This document shows, piece after piece, positions 39,475 through 47,913 of a stretch of 64,000 nt of DNA (its first letter is position 1; each line of letters begins with the position of its first letter). This DNA comes from Dasania marina DSM 21967 (GTDB lineage Bacteria > Pseudomonadota > Gammaproteobacteria > Pseudomonadales > Dasaniaceae): the NCBI RefSeq assembly GCF_000373485.1, contig NZ_KB891576.1:248001-312000 (forward strand). Reading direction: 5' to 3'. The notes below the pieces were generated by a model. The model was not told where the DNA came from, searched no databases, and saw nothing but the letters and a program-made list of their open reading frames with translations. Position numbers and translations under genes: made by a program.

Positions 39475-39484
39475 ATAATTATTG

Positions 39485-41296
39485 TTATTTTTTAGCCCGC
39501 TTTATCGCATTAACAAAGGCACGTAGTTTAGCCGGTGGCGCAGGCTTATGCAGTATCTGCAAACCGCTGGCACTCACTAGCCGCAAACGGTCTTCCTCTA
39601 TATCACCGGTAATAATTAACGCCGGTATTTTTTGTTGATAGTGTTGTTGCAGACTTTGCACAGCATCAACACCGGTTAAGTTATCCCGCAGCCGGTAATC
39701 GGCAATAATCCCTTCAGGCATACGCCTAGCCTGCTCTAATTGTGCCAATGCCTCTTGCTTACTGGCCGCGGTTATCACTTCGCAGCCCCATTCACTAAGC
39801 AATAAGCGACTACCTTCCAATACATTCATATCGTCATCGATAACCAGAATTAAGACTGACGCAGGTAAAGTTGGGACATGATCTTGTTCTGCCTCGCCAC
39901 GGCTTAATGCAACACTGTAATCACTAAGCTCAACGCTGATAAAAAATAGTGAGCCGCCCTCGGGCCTACCCTGCACACCATAATCATGCCCTAGTAGTTG
40001 GGCCGTGCGCTGCACTATGGCCAAGCCCAAGCCTAAGCCCTTGCTTCTATCCCGCTCTGGGTTACCTAGCTGGTAAAACTCCTCAAAAATAATGTATCGG
40101 TGTTGCTCGGCTATGCCGATACCGGTATCGGCAACCGACAGTATTAACTGCCCTGTTTTACCCTCAGGCTGACAACTTATGTGTATCTCACCTTGCTCGG
40201 TGTAATGCATAGCATTGGAAATATAGTTACGTAAAACTTGTTCAATCAAGCCTTGATCACTGTATAGGGTATAACTTTCTGTAGGCCAATAAATATTCAA
40301 GCCTTTCTCATGCGCTAGAGGCGTGTACTCATTAGCTAATTTATTCAACAAGGGCTGCAACGCAAAGGCTGTTTTTTCTACCGTCATCACTCCCGCTTCT
40401 AAACGGGATATATCTAACAGGGCATTAAACAAACCCTGTAAGGCTTGCACCGATGACTTTATTTGTTCTACCACCCGACGCGTTTTAGGCTGAATAATAG
40501 TTTCATCCAATACCGAGATAAACAGCGTTAAGGCATGTAACGGTTGGCGCAAATCATGGCTAGCCGCTGCCAAAAACTTAGTTTTAGCGATATTGGCCTG
40601 CTCGGCCTCATCTTTTTGCTGGCGTAGCTGCTCTACCAAATTGCTATTTTCAAAACGTAGTTTTAAGGTTTCGGTATGCGCCCTATTAATAGTTAAGCCG
40701 AAATACAGCAAGGCAATATTATAGGCTATGGCCATTATCCCTAAAGATAGCTGTATGGGCTCGGCCACCATAATTAAACGTATGGTAATGGGGATTAATG
40801 AAATAGGTAAGTAGGTAAGAAAGGCCGGTAAATAAATCGTCATAGACGATACCGCACCGGCGGCCATACCAATTAACACAAACAAAATAAAAAGTTGGTA
40901 CTCCAAAGCATGCGCAGGGAAAAAAACCACCCCCGTCAGCCCCCAAGAAAGTCCCGTTAAGCCCGTACCCACAATAAATAATAAGGCGTAGCGATGGGCC
41001 TGCCCTGGATTAAACTTTTTCCGATAAATAACGTAACTCAGTACCCGCAGTAAAAACAGCAGTAACATAATAGCCCACCACAGGCTTAGACCTGCCCGTG
41101 ACACCACATCCCACAAGCCATACACCAAGGCCGTGCTCACCACTAGGTTAACAAAAAATATGGGCACAGCATTTTTATAAAGCAGCTTTACCTGCTCAAC
41201 TAGAATCTTATGGTTAAAAAGGTTTTCCGCGTCTGCCTGCATCATTGCCAGCTCATTATTATCCGTTATACATTTGGCCTCATACCGCGAGAACAC
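39485..41296 (-). CDS. Hybrid sensor histidine kinase with polytopic membrane input domain
   Basis: A 603-residue inner-membrane kinase. About six membrane helices lie at residues 45-205. A coiled-coil linker (210-237) leads to HisKA with His247 in AAASHDLRQPLHALTLF. The ATPase domain has N, G1 and G2 boxes (LIEQVLRNYISNAMHY, DTGIGIAEQ, RSKGLGLGLAIVQR). A C-terminal receiver domain carries the Asp in GIIADYRLRDN. The SHDLRQPLHAL H-box is the form seen in orphan hybrid kinases such as those that control LuxR-type regulators in Pseudomonas. Convergent response regulator at 38869 is the probable partner. The GTG at 41296 is given as start; the ATG at 41245 preceded by GAGC is equally possible. 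Confidence 0.9.
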   Translation of the reverse strand: MFSRYEAKCITDNNELAMMQADAENLFNHKILVEQVKLLYKNAVPIFFVNLVVSTALVYGLWDVVSRAGLSLWWAIMLLLFLLRVLSYVIYRKKFNPGQAHRYALLFIVGTGLTGLSWGLTGVVFFPAHALEYQLFILFVLIGMAAGAVSSMTIYLPAFLTYLPISLIPITIRLIMVAEPIQLSLGIMAIAYNIALLYFGLTINRAHTETLKLRFENSNLVEQLRQQKDEAEQANIAKTKFLAAASHDLRQPLHALTLFISVLDETIIQPKTRRVVEQIKSSVQALQGLFNALLDISRLEAGVMTVEKTAFALQPLLNKLANEYTPLAHEKGLNIYWPTESYTLYSDQGLIEQVLRNYISNAMHYTEQGEIHISCQPEGKTGQLILSVADTGIGIAEQHRYIIFEEFYQLGNPERDRSKGLGLGLAIVQRTAQLLGHDYGVQGRPEGGSLFFISVELSDYSVALSRGEAEQDHVPTLPASVLILVIDDDMNVLEGSRLLLSEWGCEVITAASKQEALAQLEQARRMPEGIIADYRLRDNLTGVDAVQSLQQHYQQKIPALIITGDIEEDRLRLVSASGLQILHKPAPPAKLRAFVNAIKRAKK

Positions 41297-41372
41297 TAAG
41301 ACTCACTAGTTTAATTAAGCACTTCAGCGTAATCTAGCAGCCATTAATAGAACTAGCGAATAGGCCCATACT

Positions 41373-42206
41373 ATGGCACAACAAGAGTTTCTTTATAGCC
41401 ACAACAGTATTGTGATTACCCTGATACTGTTTGCACTGATCATTCTGTTTAATGAACTTTCATTTCGAACAGGAAAATTTATCCAACACAAAACCAATGA
41501 CGAGTTAAAGTCGCTAACGGGCTCGGTGCAGGCTAGCATTTTAGGTTTATTAGCTTTGTTGTTGGGCTTTACCTTTAGTATGGCTATGCAGCGTTTTGAT
41601 AATCGTAACCTCGCACTGATTGATGAGGTAAACGCCATAGGCACGGTAGCACTGCGGGTGCATTTATTAGAACAGCAATACCACCGCGACACCTATCAAA
41701 AACTAGACGAATATATAGACCTGCGCATTGTGCTGGGTAAAACCGACCTCAGCGAAACCGCTACCCGCAAGCAGTACAATAACACCCTCACCAAACTGCA
41801 ATATGAGCTATGGACACTGGCCACTCTGGCCGCCAGCAGCGACCCTCGCCCTACCACCACCGGCGCCTATATCAACGCACTCAACGCCATGTTTGACGCT
41901 CAAAGCAAACGCAATGCACTATTACAAATGCACGTGCCTGAAGTGGTGTTGCTATTATTATTTATCGTATTTATCGCCTCGCTAAGCATTATGGGTTACT
42001 CCAGTGGGCTCAGTAATAAACGGCTGGCCATACCCACGGTGCTGATTGCATTTTTAATCGCCATGATTGTTTTTATTATTATCGATTTGGACAGACCCAA
42101 GCGCGGGCTGATACAGGTCAACCAACAAATCATGCAAGAGCTAAAAGAGAGCATGCGCGACAACCTCTTAAAAACACCCCTAGCAGAACTAGAGACTAGG
42201 AGCTAG
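41373..42206 (+). CDS. DUF4239 (bestrophin-like domain) membrane protein
   Basis: A 277-residue inner-membrane protein with four hydrophobic segments: about 12-30, 50-72, 190-212 and 222-244. The segment ALLLGFTFSMAMQRFDNRN followed by DEVNAIGTVALRVHLL is the hallmark of the DUF4239/bestrophin-like family, whose function is not established; a channel role is suggested only by fold similarity. The last codons (LAELETRS) and stop lie in a short repeat rich in CTAGAGACTAG. It is divergent from the histidine kinase and convergent with a LysR gene, so it seems to stand alone. Confidence 0.8.
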   Translation: MAQQEFLYSHNSIVITLILFALIILFNELSFRTGKFIQHKTNDELKSLTGSVQASILGLLALLLGFTFSMAMQRFDNRNLALIDEVNAIGTVALRVHLLEQQYHRDTYQKLDEYIDLRIVLGKTDLSETATRKQYNNTLTKLQYELWTLATLAASSDPRPTTTGAYINALNAMFDAQSKRNALLQMHVPEVVLLLLFIVFIASLSIMGYSSGLSNKRLAIPTVLIAFLIAMIVFIIIDLDRPKRGLIQVNQQIMQELKESMRDNLLKTPLAELETRS

Positions 42207-42245
42207 GAGCTCTCTATCTAGAGACTAGCGACTCTCAGCTAGGAA
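42188..42245. repeat. CTAG-rich degenerate repeat at a convergent gene junction
   Basis: Two copies of CTAGAGACTAG (42190-42200 region and 42219-42229 region) plus related GAGCTAGGAGCT words. The repeat spans the stop of the DUF4239 gene and reaches the stop of the LysR gene at 42235, so both C-termini may have been shaped by it. Confidence 0.5.
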
Positions 42246-43161
42246 CTGCTACTAAATCATGCGCCTGCCGCAAGCACTGGATAAAGGTATCCACCACCCG
42301 CGAAGGCTTGGGCGACAATCTATAGGCTGTGGAAAACTCACATAAATATTGAAAGGTGGCTTCGCCGACACTTTTCATCATGCCCTGTTCCACAAATTGC
42401 TTGGCGTAGTGATCGGGTAAATAACCTAAGTAACAACCTGACATAATCAGCGTCGCTATGGCCTCTTGGTCGTAACCGGTGGCGGCGCGCTGCATACTCA
42501 ACTGTTGGCCTATTTGCATATTGGGCGACATATAGCCTAGCCCCGCGTACTTGGCGGCTAGAATTTCAGCGTTACTGATTTCGCTTTTATCCCAAAAGCT
42601 ATGCTGTCGACCGCAGTAGAGGTACATTTGCTCTTTAAACAGAGGCTCATAATGTATGCCACTGGCGGTACGCTGCAACGGCACCACCCCTACCTGAAAG
42701 CGGCCATCTAATAGGCCCCGCTCTATTTCATTGAGCGGCTCTACAAACACTTCCAATTCCACCTTAGGGGCCGCCCGCTCAAACAAACGCAGCGCCTTGC
42801 TAATAGCCGCCTGGGGATTGGTAACCGTTTTATCAAACAGAACGATGCTTATGTTACCGGTCATTTGCTGGTGTACGTCGTTGACCTCGCCTCTAAACTC
42901 ATCCATAGCCGCTAACAAGCGCAGCGAGGCCTTGTAGATGGTTTGCCCTTCCTCGGTGAGGGCAAAGCCACTGCGGCCGCGACGGCACAGCACCACGCCT
43001 AGGCGTATCTCCAAGTCTTTTAAGTGCCGGCTAATGGTAGAACGGCCTATATTAAGCTCTACCTCGGCGGCCGAGACCCCGCCGCTTTCCGCAACCACCC
43101 TAAAGACCCGCAGCAGCCTTAAATCTATATCGCTTAACTGCCCTAAAACCTTAGTCGCCAT
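42235..43161 (-). CDS. LysR-family regulator of the beta-alanine gene block (BauR-like by position)
   Basis: A 308-residue regulator. The N-terminal winged helix-turn-helix is clear (IDLRLLRVFRVVAESGGVSA, IGRSTISRHLKDLEIRLGVV). The substrate-binding domain starts around residue 95. It is divergent from a BauA-like transaminase, the same position BauR has in Pseudomonas, and the 214-bp gap holds perfect inverted repeats suited to a LysR dimer (43269-43285; 43233-43242). Control of the transaminase operon with beta-alanine or its semialdehyde as signal is inference from this layout. Confidence 0.9.
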   Translation of the reverse strand: MATKVLGQLSDIDLRLLRVFRVVAESGGVSAAEVELNIGRSTISRHLKDLEIRLGVVLCRRGRSGFALTEEGQTIYKASLRLLAAMDEFRGEVNDVHQQMTGNISIVLFDKTVTNPQAAISKALRLFERAAPKVELEVFVEPLNEIERGLLDGRFQVGVVPLQRTASGIHYEPLFKEQMYLYCGRQHSFWDKSEISNAEILAAKYAGLGYMSPNMQIGQQLSMQRAATGYDQEAIATLIMSGCYLGYLPDHYAKQFVEQGMMKSVGEATFQYLCEFSTAYRLSPKPSRVVDTFIQCLRQAHDLVAVPS

Positions 43162-43268
43162 ATGCTGACTGCCTTATACTTTGCGCCGCTATCAGCCGCT
43201 TGATCAGCTATGGGATAGCACTCGGCCAATTGTTTCATGAAAATGAAAGTGAAGTGTGATATTTAGTC

Positions 43269-43285
43269 ATTTATGAAACATAAAT
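43269..43285. promoter_or_regulatory. Candidate LysR operator
   Basis: ATTTATG-AAA-CATAAAT is a perfect 7+3+7 inverted repeat, about 90 bp upstream of the transaminase start and 108 bp from the LysR start. A second palindrome, TTTCATGAAA, is at 43233-43242. The spacing fits a LysR recognition and activation site pair. Confidence 0.45.
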
Positions 43286-43375
43286 ACAAGTGTAAATTCA
43301 AGCCCAGAATGAACGCTAAACCATAAATAAAGCCGCTCATTCACTTATTAACGTTGATTAAGTTGAGTAGAAACT

Positions 43376-44704
43376 ATGACTGACAAGCTTGCAGGATTAA
43401 CCCAAAAACAATTAGACGCCCATTGGATGGCGTTTACTGGCAACCGCCAGTTTAAAAAAGACCCACGCATTATTGTTTCTGCCGACGGTAAATATTACAC
43501 CGACGCTGAAGGTCGTAAGATCTTTGACGGTTTGTCAGGCCTGTGGACCTGCGGCTTAGGCCACAGCGTACCCGAGATTAACGAAGCGGTAGCCGAGCAA
43601 ATCAAAACTTTAGATTACTCACCCGCCTTCCAGTTTGGCCACCCTAAAGCATTCCAACTGGCTGAAAAAATCACTGAGTTTATGCCCGAAGGCTTAAATA
43701 AAGTGTTTTACACCGGCTCTGGCTCTGAATCTGCCGAAACCTCTTTAAAAATCGCCCGCGCTTACTGGCGCAAAAAAGGCATGCCCAGCAAGACTAAATT
43801 GATAGGTCGCGGCTTGGGCTACCACGGTGTTAACTGGGGCGGCATTTCAGTAGGCGGCATAGGCCCCAACCGTGCTTTATACGGCCAAGCGGTAGATGCC
43901 GATCACATGCGCCACACCATGCTACCTGAGAATGTATTTGTTAAGGGCCAGCCCGAAGCCGGCGCTGAGTTAGCCAACGAATTATTAGACATCATCGCCT
44001 TGCATGACGCCTCTAACATCGCTGCGGTAATCGTAGAACCTATGCCTGGTTCTGCCGGTGTTATCCCCCCGCCAAAAGGCTATTTAGATCGTCTGCGTGA
44101 AATCTGTACCGCTAACAACATCTTGTTAATTTTTGATGAGGTTATCTGTGCCTTTGGCCGCATGGGTACTAAAACCGGTGCCGAAGCCTATGGCGTAACC
44201 CCCGATATTATCAACATCGCCAAGCAAATGACTAACGGCTGTATCCCTATGGGTGCGGTAATCACCACTGACGAAATACACGATGTATTTATGGCCGAAG
44301 GCGGCCCAGAATATATGGTGGAACTACCCCACGGTTACACTTACTCAGCTCATCCAGTAGCCTGTGCTGCCGGCTTGGCATCGCTAAACTTGCTGCAAAC
44401 GGGTAACTATATACAAAACGTCGCTGACTTAAGCCCCTACTTTGAAGAAGCGGTACACAGCCTAAAAGGTTGTAACCATATAACCGACATACGTAACACC
44501 GGCTTTGCAGCTGGCATTACGGTGGCAGCTCTCCCCGGCGAGCCCGCCCGTCGCCCTTATGAGATCGCCATGAAGATGTGGGAAAAAGGCTTTTATGTAC
44601 GCTACGGCGGTGCCACCATACAGTTAGGCCTACCGTTCACGACTGAAAAGTCTGAAATCGATTCATTAATTAACGCCTTAGGCGAAACCTTTAACCAAGC
44701 CTAA
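43376..44704 (+). CDS. bauA: Beta-alanine (omega-amino acid):pyruvate aminotransferase
   Basis: A 442-residue class III PLP aminotransferase. The Schiff-base Lys283 is in NIAKQMTNGCIPMGAV and the PLP-pairing Asp254 in LIFDEVICAFGRMG. The chain follows Pseudomonas BauA closely along its length (DGLSGLWTCGLGHS, TLDYSPAFQFGHP, ALHDASNIAAVIVEPM, HGYTYSAHPVACAAGLA). Reaction: beta-alanine plus pyruvate gives malonate semialdehyde plus alanine, in the cytosol. Taurine or other omega-amines are possible alternative substrates. The next gene encodes an acylating aldehyde dehydrogenase that could take the product on to malonyl-CoA. Confidence 0.92.
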   Translation: MTDKLAGLTQKQLDAHWMAFTGNRQFKKDPRIIVSADGKYYTDAEGRKIFDGLSGLWTCGLGHSVPEINEAVAEQIKTLDYSPAFQFGHPKAFQLAEKITEFMPEGLNKVFYTGSGSESAETSLKIARAYWRKKGMPSKTKLIGRGLGYHGVNWGGISVGGIGPNRALYGQAVDADHMRHTMLPENVFVKGQPEAGAELANELLDIIALHDASNIAAVIVEPMPGSAGVIPPPKGYLDRLREICTANNILLIFDEVICAFGRMGTKTGAEAYGVTPDIINIAKQMTNGCIPMGAVITTDEIHDVFMAEGGPEYMVELPHGYTYSAHPVACAAGLASLNLLQTGNYIQNVADLSPYFEEAVHSLKGCNHITDIRNTGFAAGITVAALPGEPARRPYEIAMKMWEKGFYVRYGGATIQLGLPFTTEKSEIDSLINALGETFNQA

Positions 44705-44731
44705 GCTCACTATATATAGATCACAACAGCC

Positions 44732-44758
44732 GTGTACTACACTGACCAGTGAGTACAC
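44732..44758 (+). other. Stem-loop between transaminase and aldehyde dehydrogenase genes
   Basis: GTGTACT (44732-44738) pairs with AGTACAC (44752-44758), and CACTG (44740-44744) pairs with CAGTG (44747-44751) inside. There is no T tract. It could set relative expression of the two genes by partial termination or RNA processing. Confidence 0.45.
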
Positions 44759-44788
44759 AGCATTTAACTATTAACGAGGATGTACAAA

Positions 44789-46210
44789 ATGGCCGTATCA
44801 CAGCCCGTAGAATTAAGCGAAGCAGGAAAAGAGATCAAAAGTCTTGTCGACCGTGCCCGCGCCGCCCAAAAGAAAATTGAAAACTACAGCCAAGAACAAG
44901 TAGATCAACTACTTCGCGCCATGGTGTGGTCAGTCGCTCGCCCCGGTGTGGCAGAAGCCATTGCCAAGCAAGCGGTAGAAGAAACCGCGCTGGGTAACTA
45001 CGAAGGCAAGTTCACTAAAATGTCTAAAAAATGCCGCGCCGCCCTGTTTGATATTATCGACGATGTATCGGTAGGCGTGATTGAAGAATTACCTGAGCGC
45101 AATATTATAAAAGTCGCTAAGCCTATAGGCGTAGTGGGTGCCTTAACCCCATGTACCAATCCCGAAGCGACACCCGTTATTAAAGCGATGAACGCCCTTA
45201 AAGGCCGTAACGCCATCGTGATTGCGCCACACCCACGCGCTAAAATCACCACCAAAATGCTGTGTGACAAGATGCGCGCAGCCTTAAAAGCCTGTGGCGC
45301 GCCCGAAGATTTAGTGATCGCTATAGAGCAACCTTCTTTAGACGGCACTGCTGAATTAATGAAACAATGTGATGTGGTATTGGCCACTGGCGGCGGCGCC
45401 ATGGTTAAAGCCGCGTACTCTAGCGGCACGCCTGCCCTAGGTGTAGGTGCGGGTAATGCCTGTATCACCGTAGACGAAACCGCCGACCTTGATGATGCCG
45501 CACGCAAAATCAAACTGTCTAAAACCTTTGACTACGCCACGTCATGCTCATCAGACAACAATGTCATTGCGGTTGCCGCCATCCATGACGCACTGTTAGA
45601 AAAGCTACAAGCTGAAGGCGGTTACTTAGTTACTGAAGCTGAATATCCCAAATTTAAAGACGCTTTATGGCCTGATGGTTCACACTTAAATCCTGACATC
45701 ATCGCGCAATCAGCACAGCGTATCGCTGAAGTTGCCGGTGTTAGCATCCCTGAGGATAAATCTTTTATCATCGTGCCTGAAAACGGTGCTGGCCCTGAAC
45801 ATATGTTCTCAGGTGAGAAACTATCGGTAGTGATGGGCTTCCACAAAGTGGCCGATGTTGATGAAGCAGTAGCCTTAACCAACGCCATACAAGAGTATCA
45901 AGGCCTAGGCCACTCTTGTGGTTTATACACCACTAACGACAAAGCCATAGAAAAATTCGCCATGGGTACTAAAACCTCTCGCGTCATGATCAACCAACCA
46001 CAGTCTCTATCCAACTCTGCCAACGTGTGGAACGGTATGCGTCAAACCTTCTCTTTAGGTTGTGGTTTTTGGGGTGGCAACTCGGTGAACGACAATATTA
46101 ACTGGCGTCATCTGGTCAACATCTCTTGGGTTTCTCGCCCCTTAGACAAAGTTAAAGTCATTCCCAGTGACGAAGACCTCTTTGGCGATGCCATGGATTT
46201 GATTAAATAA
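44789..46210 (+). CDS. Acylating (CoA-dependent) aldehyde dehydrogenase, SauS / malonate-semialdehyde type
   Basis: A 473-residue aldehyde dehydrogenase of the CoA-acylating group (AdhE-N/SauS). The ATG at 44789 is chosen because GAGG lies 9 bases before it; an ATG at 44780 would fall at the ribosome site. Catalytic Cys253 lies in FDYATSCSSDNN, as in sulfoacetaldehyde dehydrogenase SauS, and LATGGGAMVKAAYSSGTPA with GVGAGNACI is the nucleotide-binding part. It differs from BauC/MmsA, which decarboxylate malonate semialdehyde while oxidising it. Between a BauA-like transaminase and a malonyl-CoA decarboxylase, the best reading is malonate semialdehyde + CoA + NAD(P)+ to malonyl-CoA; sulfoacetaldehyde is the main alternative. 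Confidence 0.85.
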   Translation: MAVSQPVELSEAGKEIKSLVDRARAAQKKIENYSQEQVDQLLRAMVWSVARPGVAEAIAKQAVEETALGNYEGKFTKMSKKCRAALFDIIDDVSVGVIEELPERNIIKVAKPIGVVGALTPCTNPEATPVIKAMNALKGRNAIVIAPHPRAKITTKMLCDKMRAALKACGAPEDLVIAIEQPSLDGTAELMKQCDVVLATGGGAMVKAAYSSGTPALGVGAGNACITVDETADLDDAARKIKLSKTFDYATSCSSDNNVIAVAAIHDALLEKLQAEGGYLVTEAEYPKFKDALWPDGSHLNPDIIAQSAQRIAEVAGVSIPEDKSFIIVPENGAGPEHMFSGEKLSVVMGFHKVADVDEAVALTNAIQEYQGLGHSCGLYTTNDKAIEKFAMGTKTSRVMINQPQSLSNSANVWNGMRQTFSLGCGFWGGNSVNDNINWRHLVNISWVSRPLDKVKVIPSDEDLFGDAMDLIK

Positions 46211-46232
46211 CAGCACTTACCACAGCAGTACC

Positions 46233-46267
46233 CAGTGACTGCCTCTCGCAGAGGCAGTCACTGTTTT
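46233..46267 (+). terminator. Terminator after the aldehyde dehydrogenase gene
   Basis: Perfect 14-bp stem, arms 46233-46246 (CAGTGACTGCCTCT) and 46250-46263, loop CGC, then TTTT. It implies that the malonyl-CoA decarboxylase has its own promoter or depends on readthrough. Confidence 0.85.
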
Positions 46268-46363
46268 GTAACACCATAACGTTATAACTTATTTTAGCCT
46301 GGCAATACCTAGGCTCACCTCCCAGGCCTAGGCCCAACACCACACAAGGTAGGAATTTACACT

Positions 46364-47668
46364 ATGTCATTCAATTTGTGGATGAACTCCATAGCCGAAG
46401 CCGGCCGCGACTTATTACGCCGCTCTAAAGACAACAAAGAAGACAAAGATATTAAGGCGCTATGCATAGACCTGTGCTCTAACAAAGGCGAAGCCATGGG
46501 TACCGCCCTAGCCTGCGCCGTCGTTAACGCCTATCACGCCATGAATGAAAAACAGCAACTAGCGTTTTTTAAACTATTGGTTAGCGATTACAGCCCCAAC
46601 TCCGACACCATACTGCGCTGTGCCGAGGCCTATAAGGCCGACACCTCACAAAAAAACTTACAAGCTCTCGATAACGCAGTAGAGCCACCACGGCAGCAAT
46701 TATTCCGCCGCATTAATATGTCACCCACGGGTACGCCCACCTTGGTAGGGATGCGGGCAGACTTACAAAAACATCTTAAAGACCATGAAGACCTACGCGC
46801 TGTCGACAACGATTTAAAACACCTATTAGAATCTTGGTTTAACCGTGGTTTCTTAAAAATACGCAGCATAGATTGGAAAACCCCGGCCCATATACTAGAA
46901 AAACTGATCGCCTATGAGGCCGTACACGAAATGAACGGCTGGGAAGACTTGCGCCGTCGCCTAGAAAACGACAGACGTTGCTTTGCCTTTTTCCACCCCG
47001 CCTTAGAAGACGAGCCGCTAATCTTTGTAGAGGTCGCCTTAACCCACGGCCTAGCCACAGCGGTACAACCTCTATTGGCCCCCCAAACCAATGGCCAAAA
47101 ACCAGAGCCCGCCGACACCGCTATCTTCTACTCCATTAGCAATTGCCAAGAAGGTCTAAAAGGCATTTCTTTTGGTAACTTTTTGATCAAACAAGTGGTA
47201 ATGGAGTTACAGCATGAGTTGCCGCAGCTAACCCAATTTTCTACTCTCTCGCCCATACCCACTTTCTGCCGCTGGTTACACAAGGAGCTGGATAATAAAG
47301 ACAGCAGCTTAATTAATAGCAAAGAGCGCAAACTATTAGCGCAAATCGATCTAGAAAACTGGCACCAAGATGCAGCCTTGGCCGAAACTTTAAAGCCGGT
47401 ACTCATGCGCTTATCTGCCCATTATTTGCACAACGAAAAACGTGGTGCCGCACCGCTGGACCCTGTGGCTAGATTTCACTTAGGTAACGGCGCGCGCATA
47501 GAGCAGCTTAATTGGATGGGGGACACCTCTAAAAACGGTCTCAAACAATCGGCCTCTATTTTGGCGAACTATCTCTACAAGCTGAATAAAGTTGAAGAGA
47601 ATCACGAAGCCTATATCAATGACAACGTAGTGGCCTGTTCGAAGAAATTCAAAACCTTATTAGATTAA
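46364..47668 (+). CDS. Malonyl-CoA decarboxylase
   Basis: A 434-residue soluble enzyme that converts malonyl-CoA to acetyl-CoA and CO2. The N-terminal helical half (SPNSDTILRCAEAY; RRINMSPTGTPTLVGMRADL) and the GNAT-like catalytic half match the family: the segments HPALEDEPLIFVEVAL, YSISNCQEGLKGISFGNFLI, and STLSPIPTFCRWL with the catalytic Ser and Pro motif, then HYLHNEK and DPVARFHLGNGARIEQLNW with the catalytic His region. AGGTAGGA stands 9 bases before the ATG. It follows the acylating aldehyde dehydrogenase by 153 bp, across a terminator. It completes a plausible beta-alanine to acetyl-CoA route. Confidence 0.93.
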   Translation: MSFNLWMNSIAEAGRDLLRRSKDNKEDKDIKALCIDLCSNKGEAMGTALACAVVNAYHAMNEKQQLAFFKLLVSDYSPNSDTILRCAEAYKADTSQKNLQALDNAVEPPRQQLFRRINMSPTGTPTLVGMRADLQKHLKDHEDLRAVDNDLKHLLESWFNRGFLKIRSIDWKTPAHILEKLIAYEAVHEMNGWEDLRRRLENDRRCFAFFHPALEDEPLIFVEVALTHGLATAVQPLLAPQTNGQKPEPADTAIFYSISNCQEGLKGISFGNFLIKQVVMELQHELPQLTQFSTLSPIPTFCRWLHKELDNKDSSLINSKERKLLAQIDLENWHQDAALAETLKPVLMRLSAHYLHNEKRGAAPLDPVARFHLGNGARIEQLNWMGDTSKNGLKQSASILANYLYKLNKVEENHEAYINDNVVACSKKFKTLLD

Positions 47669-47678
47669 CGCCCCCTTC

Positions 47679-47706
47679 AAGAGGCCCCGCACTACGGAGG
47701 CCTCTT
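47679..47706 (+). terminator. Possible terminator hairpin after malonyl-CoA decarboxylase
   Basis: AAGAGGCC (47679-47686) pairs with GGCCTCTT (47699-47706); only a C/T-rich stretch follows, with no clean T run, so strength is uncertain. The rest of 47669-47913 shows no gene. Confidence 0.5.
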
Positions 47707-47913
47707 ACCCCTCTCTTTACATCCTGCGCTCATCAACACAGCACTGCTGAGCTATCAAACTACCTCTCCCCATATTATCCCAGCACAGTGTAGGGTTATA
47801 GACTGCTAGCTAAACCGTTTTTTTCAAGCTTATAGGCTGATAACGAATAACAGCTATATTTATAAGTTATATTGACTACAATAAAATCATCGAACCATCA
47901 GGATGGCGTTTTA

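Noticed and set aside
44789-46210. Taurine/sulfoacetaldehyde pathway as first reading
   Set aside because: The dehydrogenase resembles SauS, but the neighbours are a BauA-type transaminase and malonyl-CoA decarboxylase, with no sulfo-transporter or sulfite-releasing enzyme.
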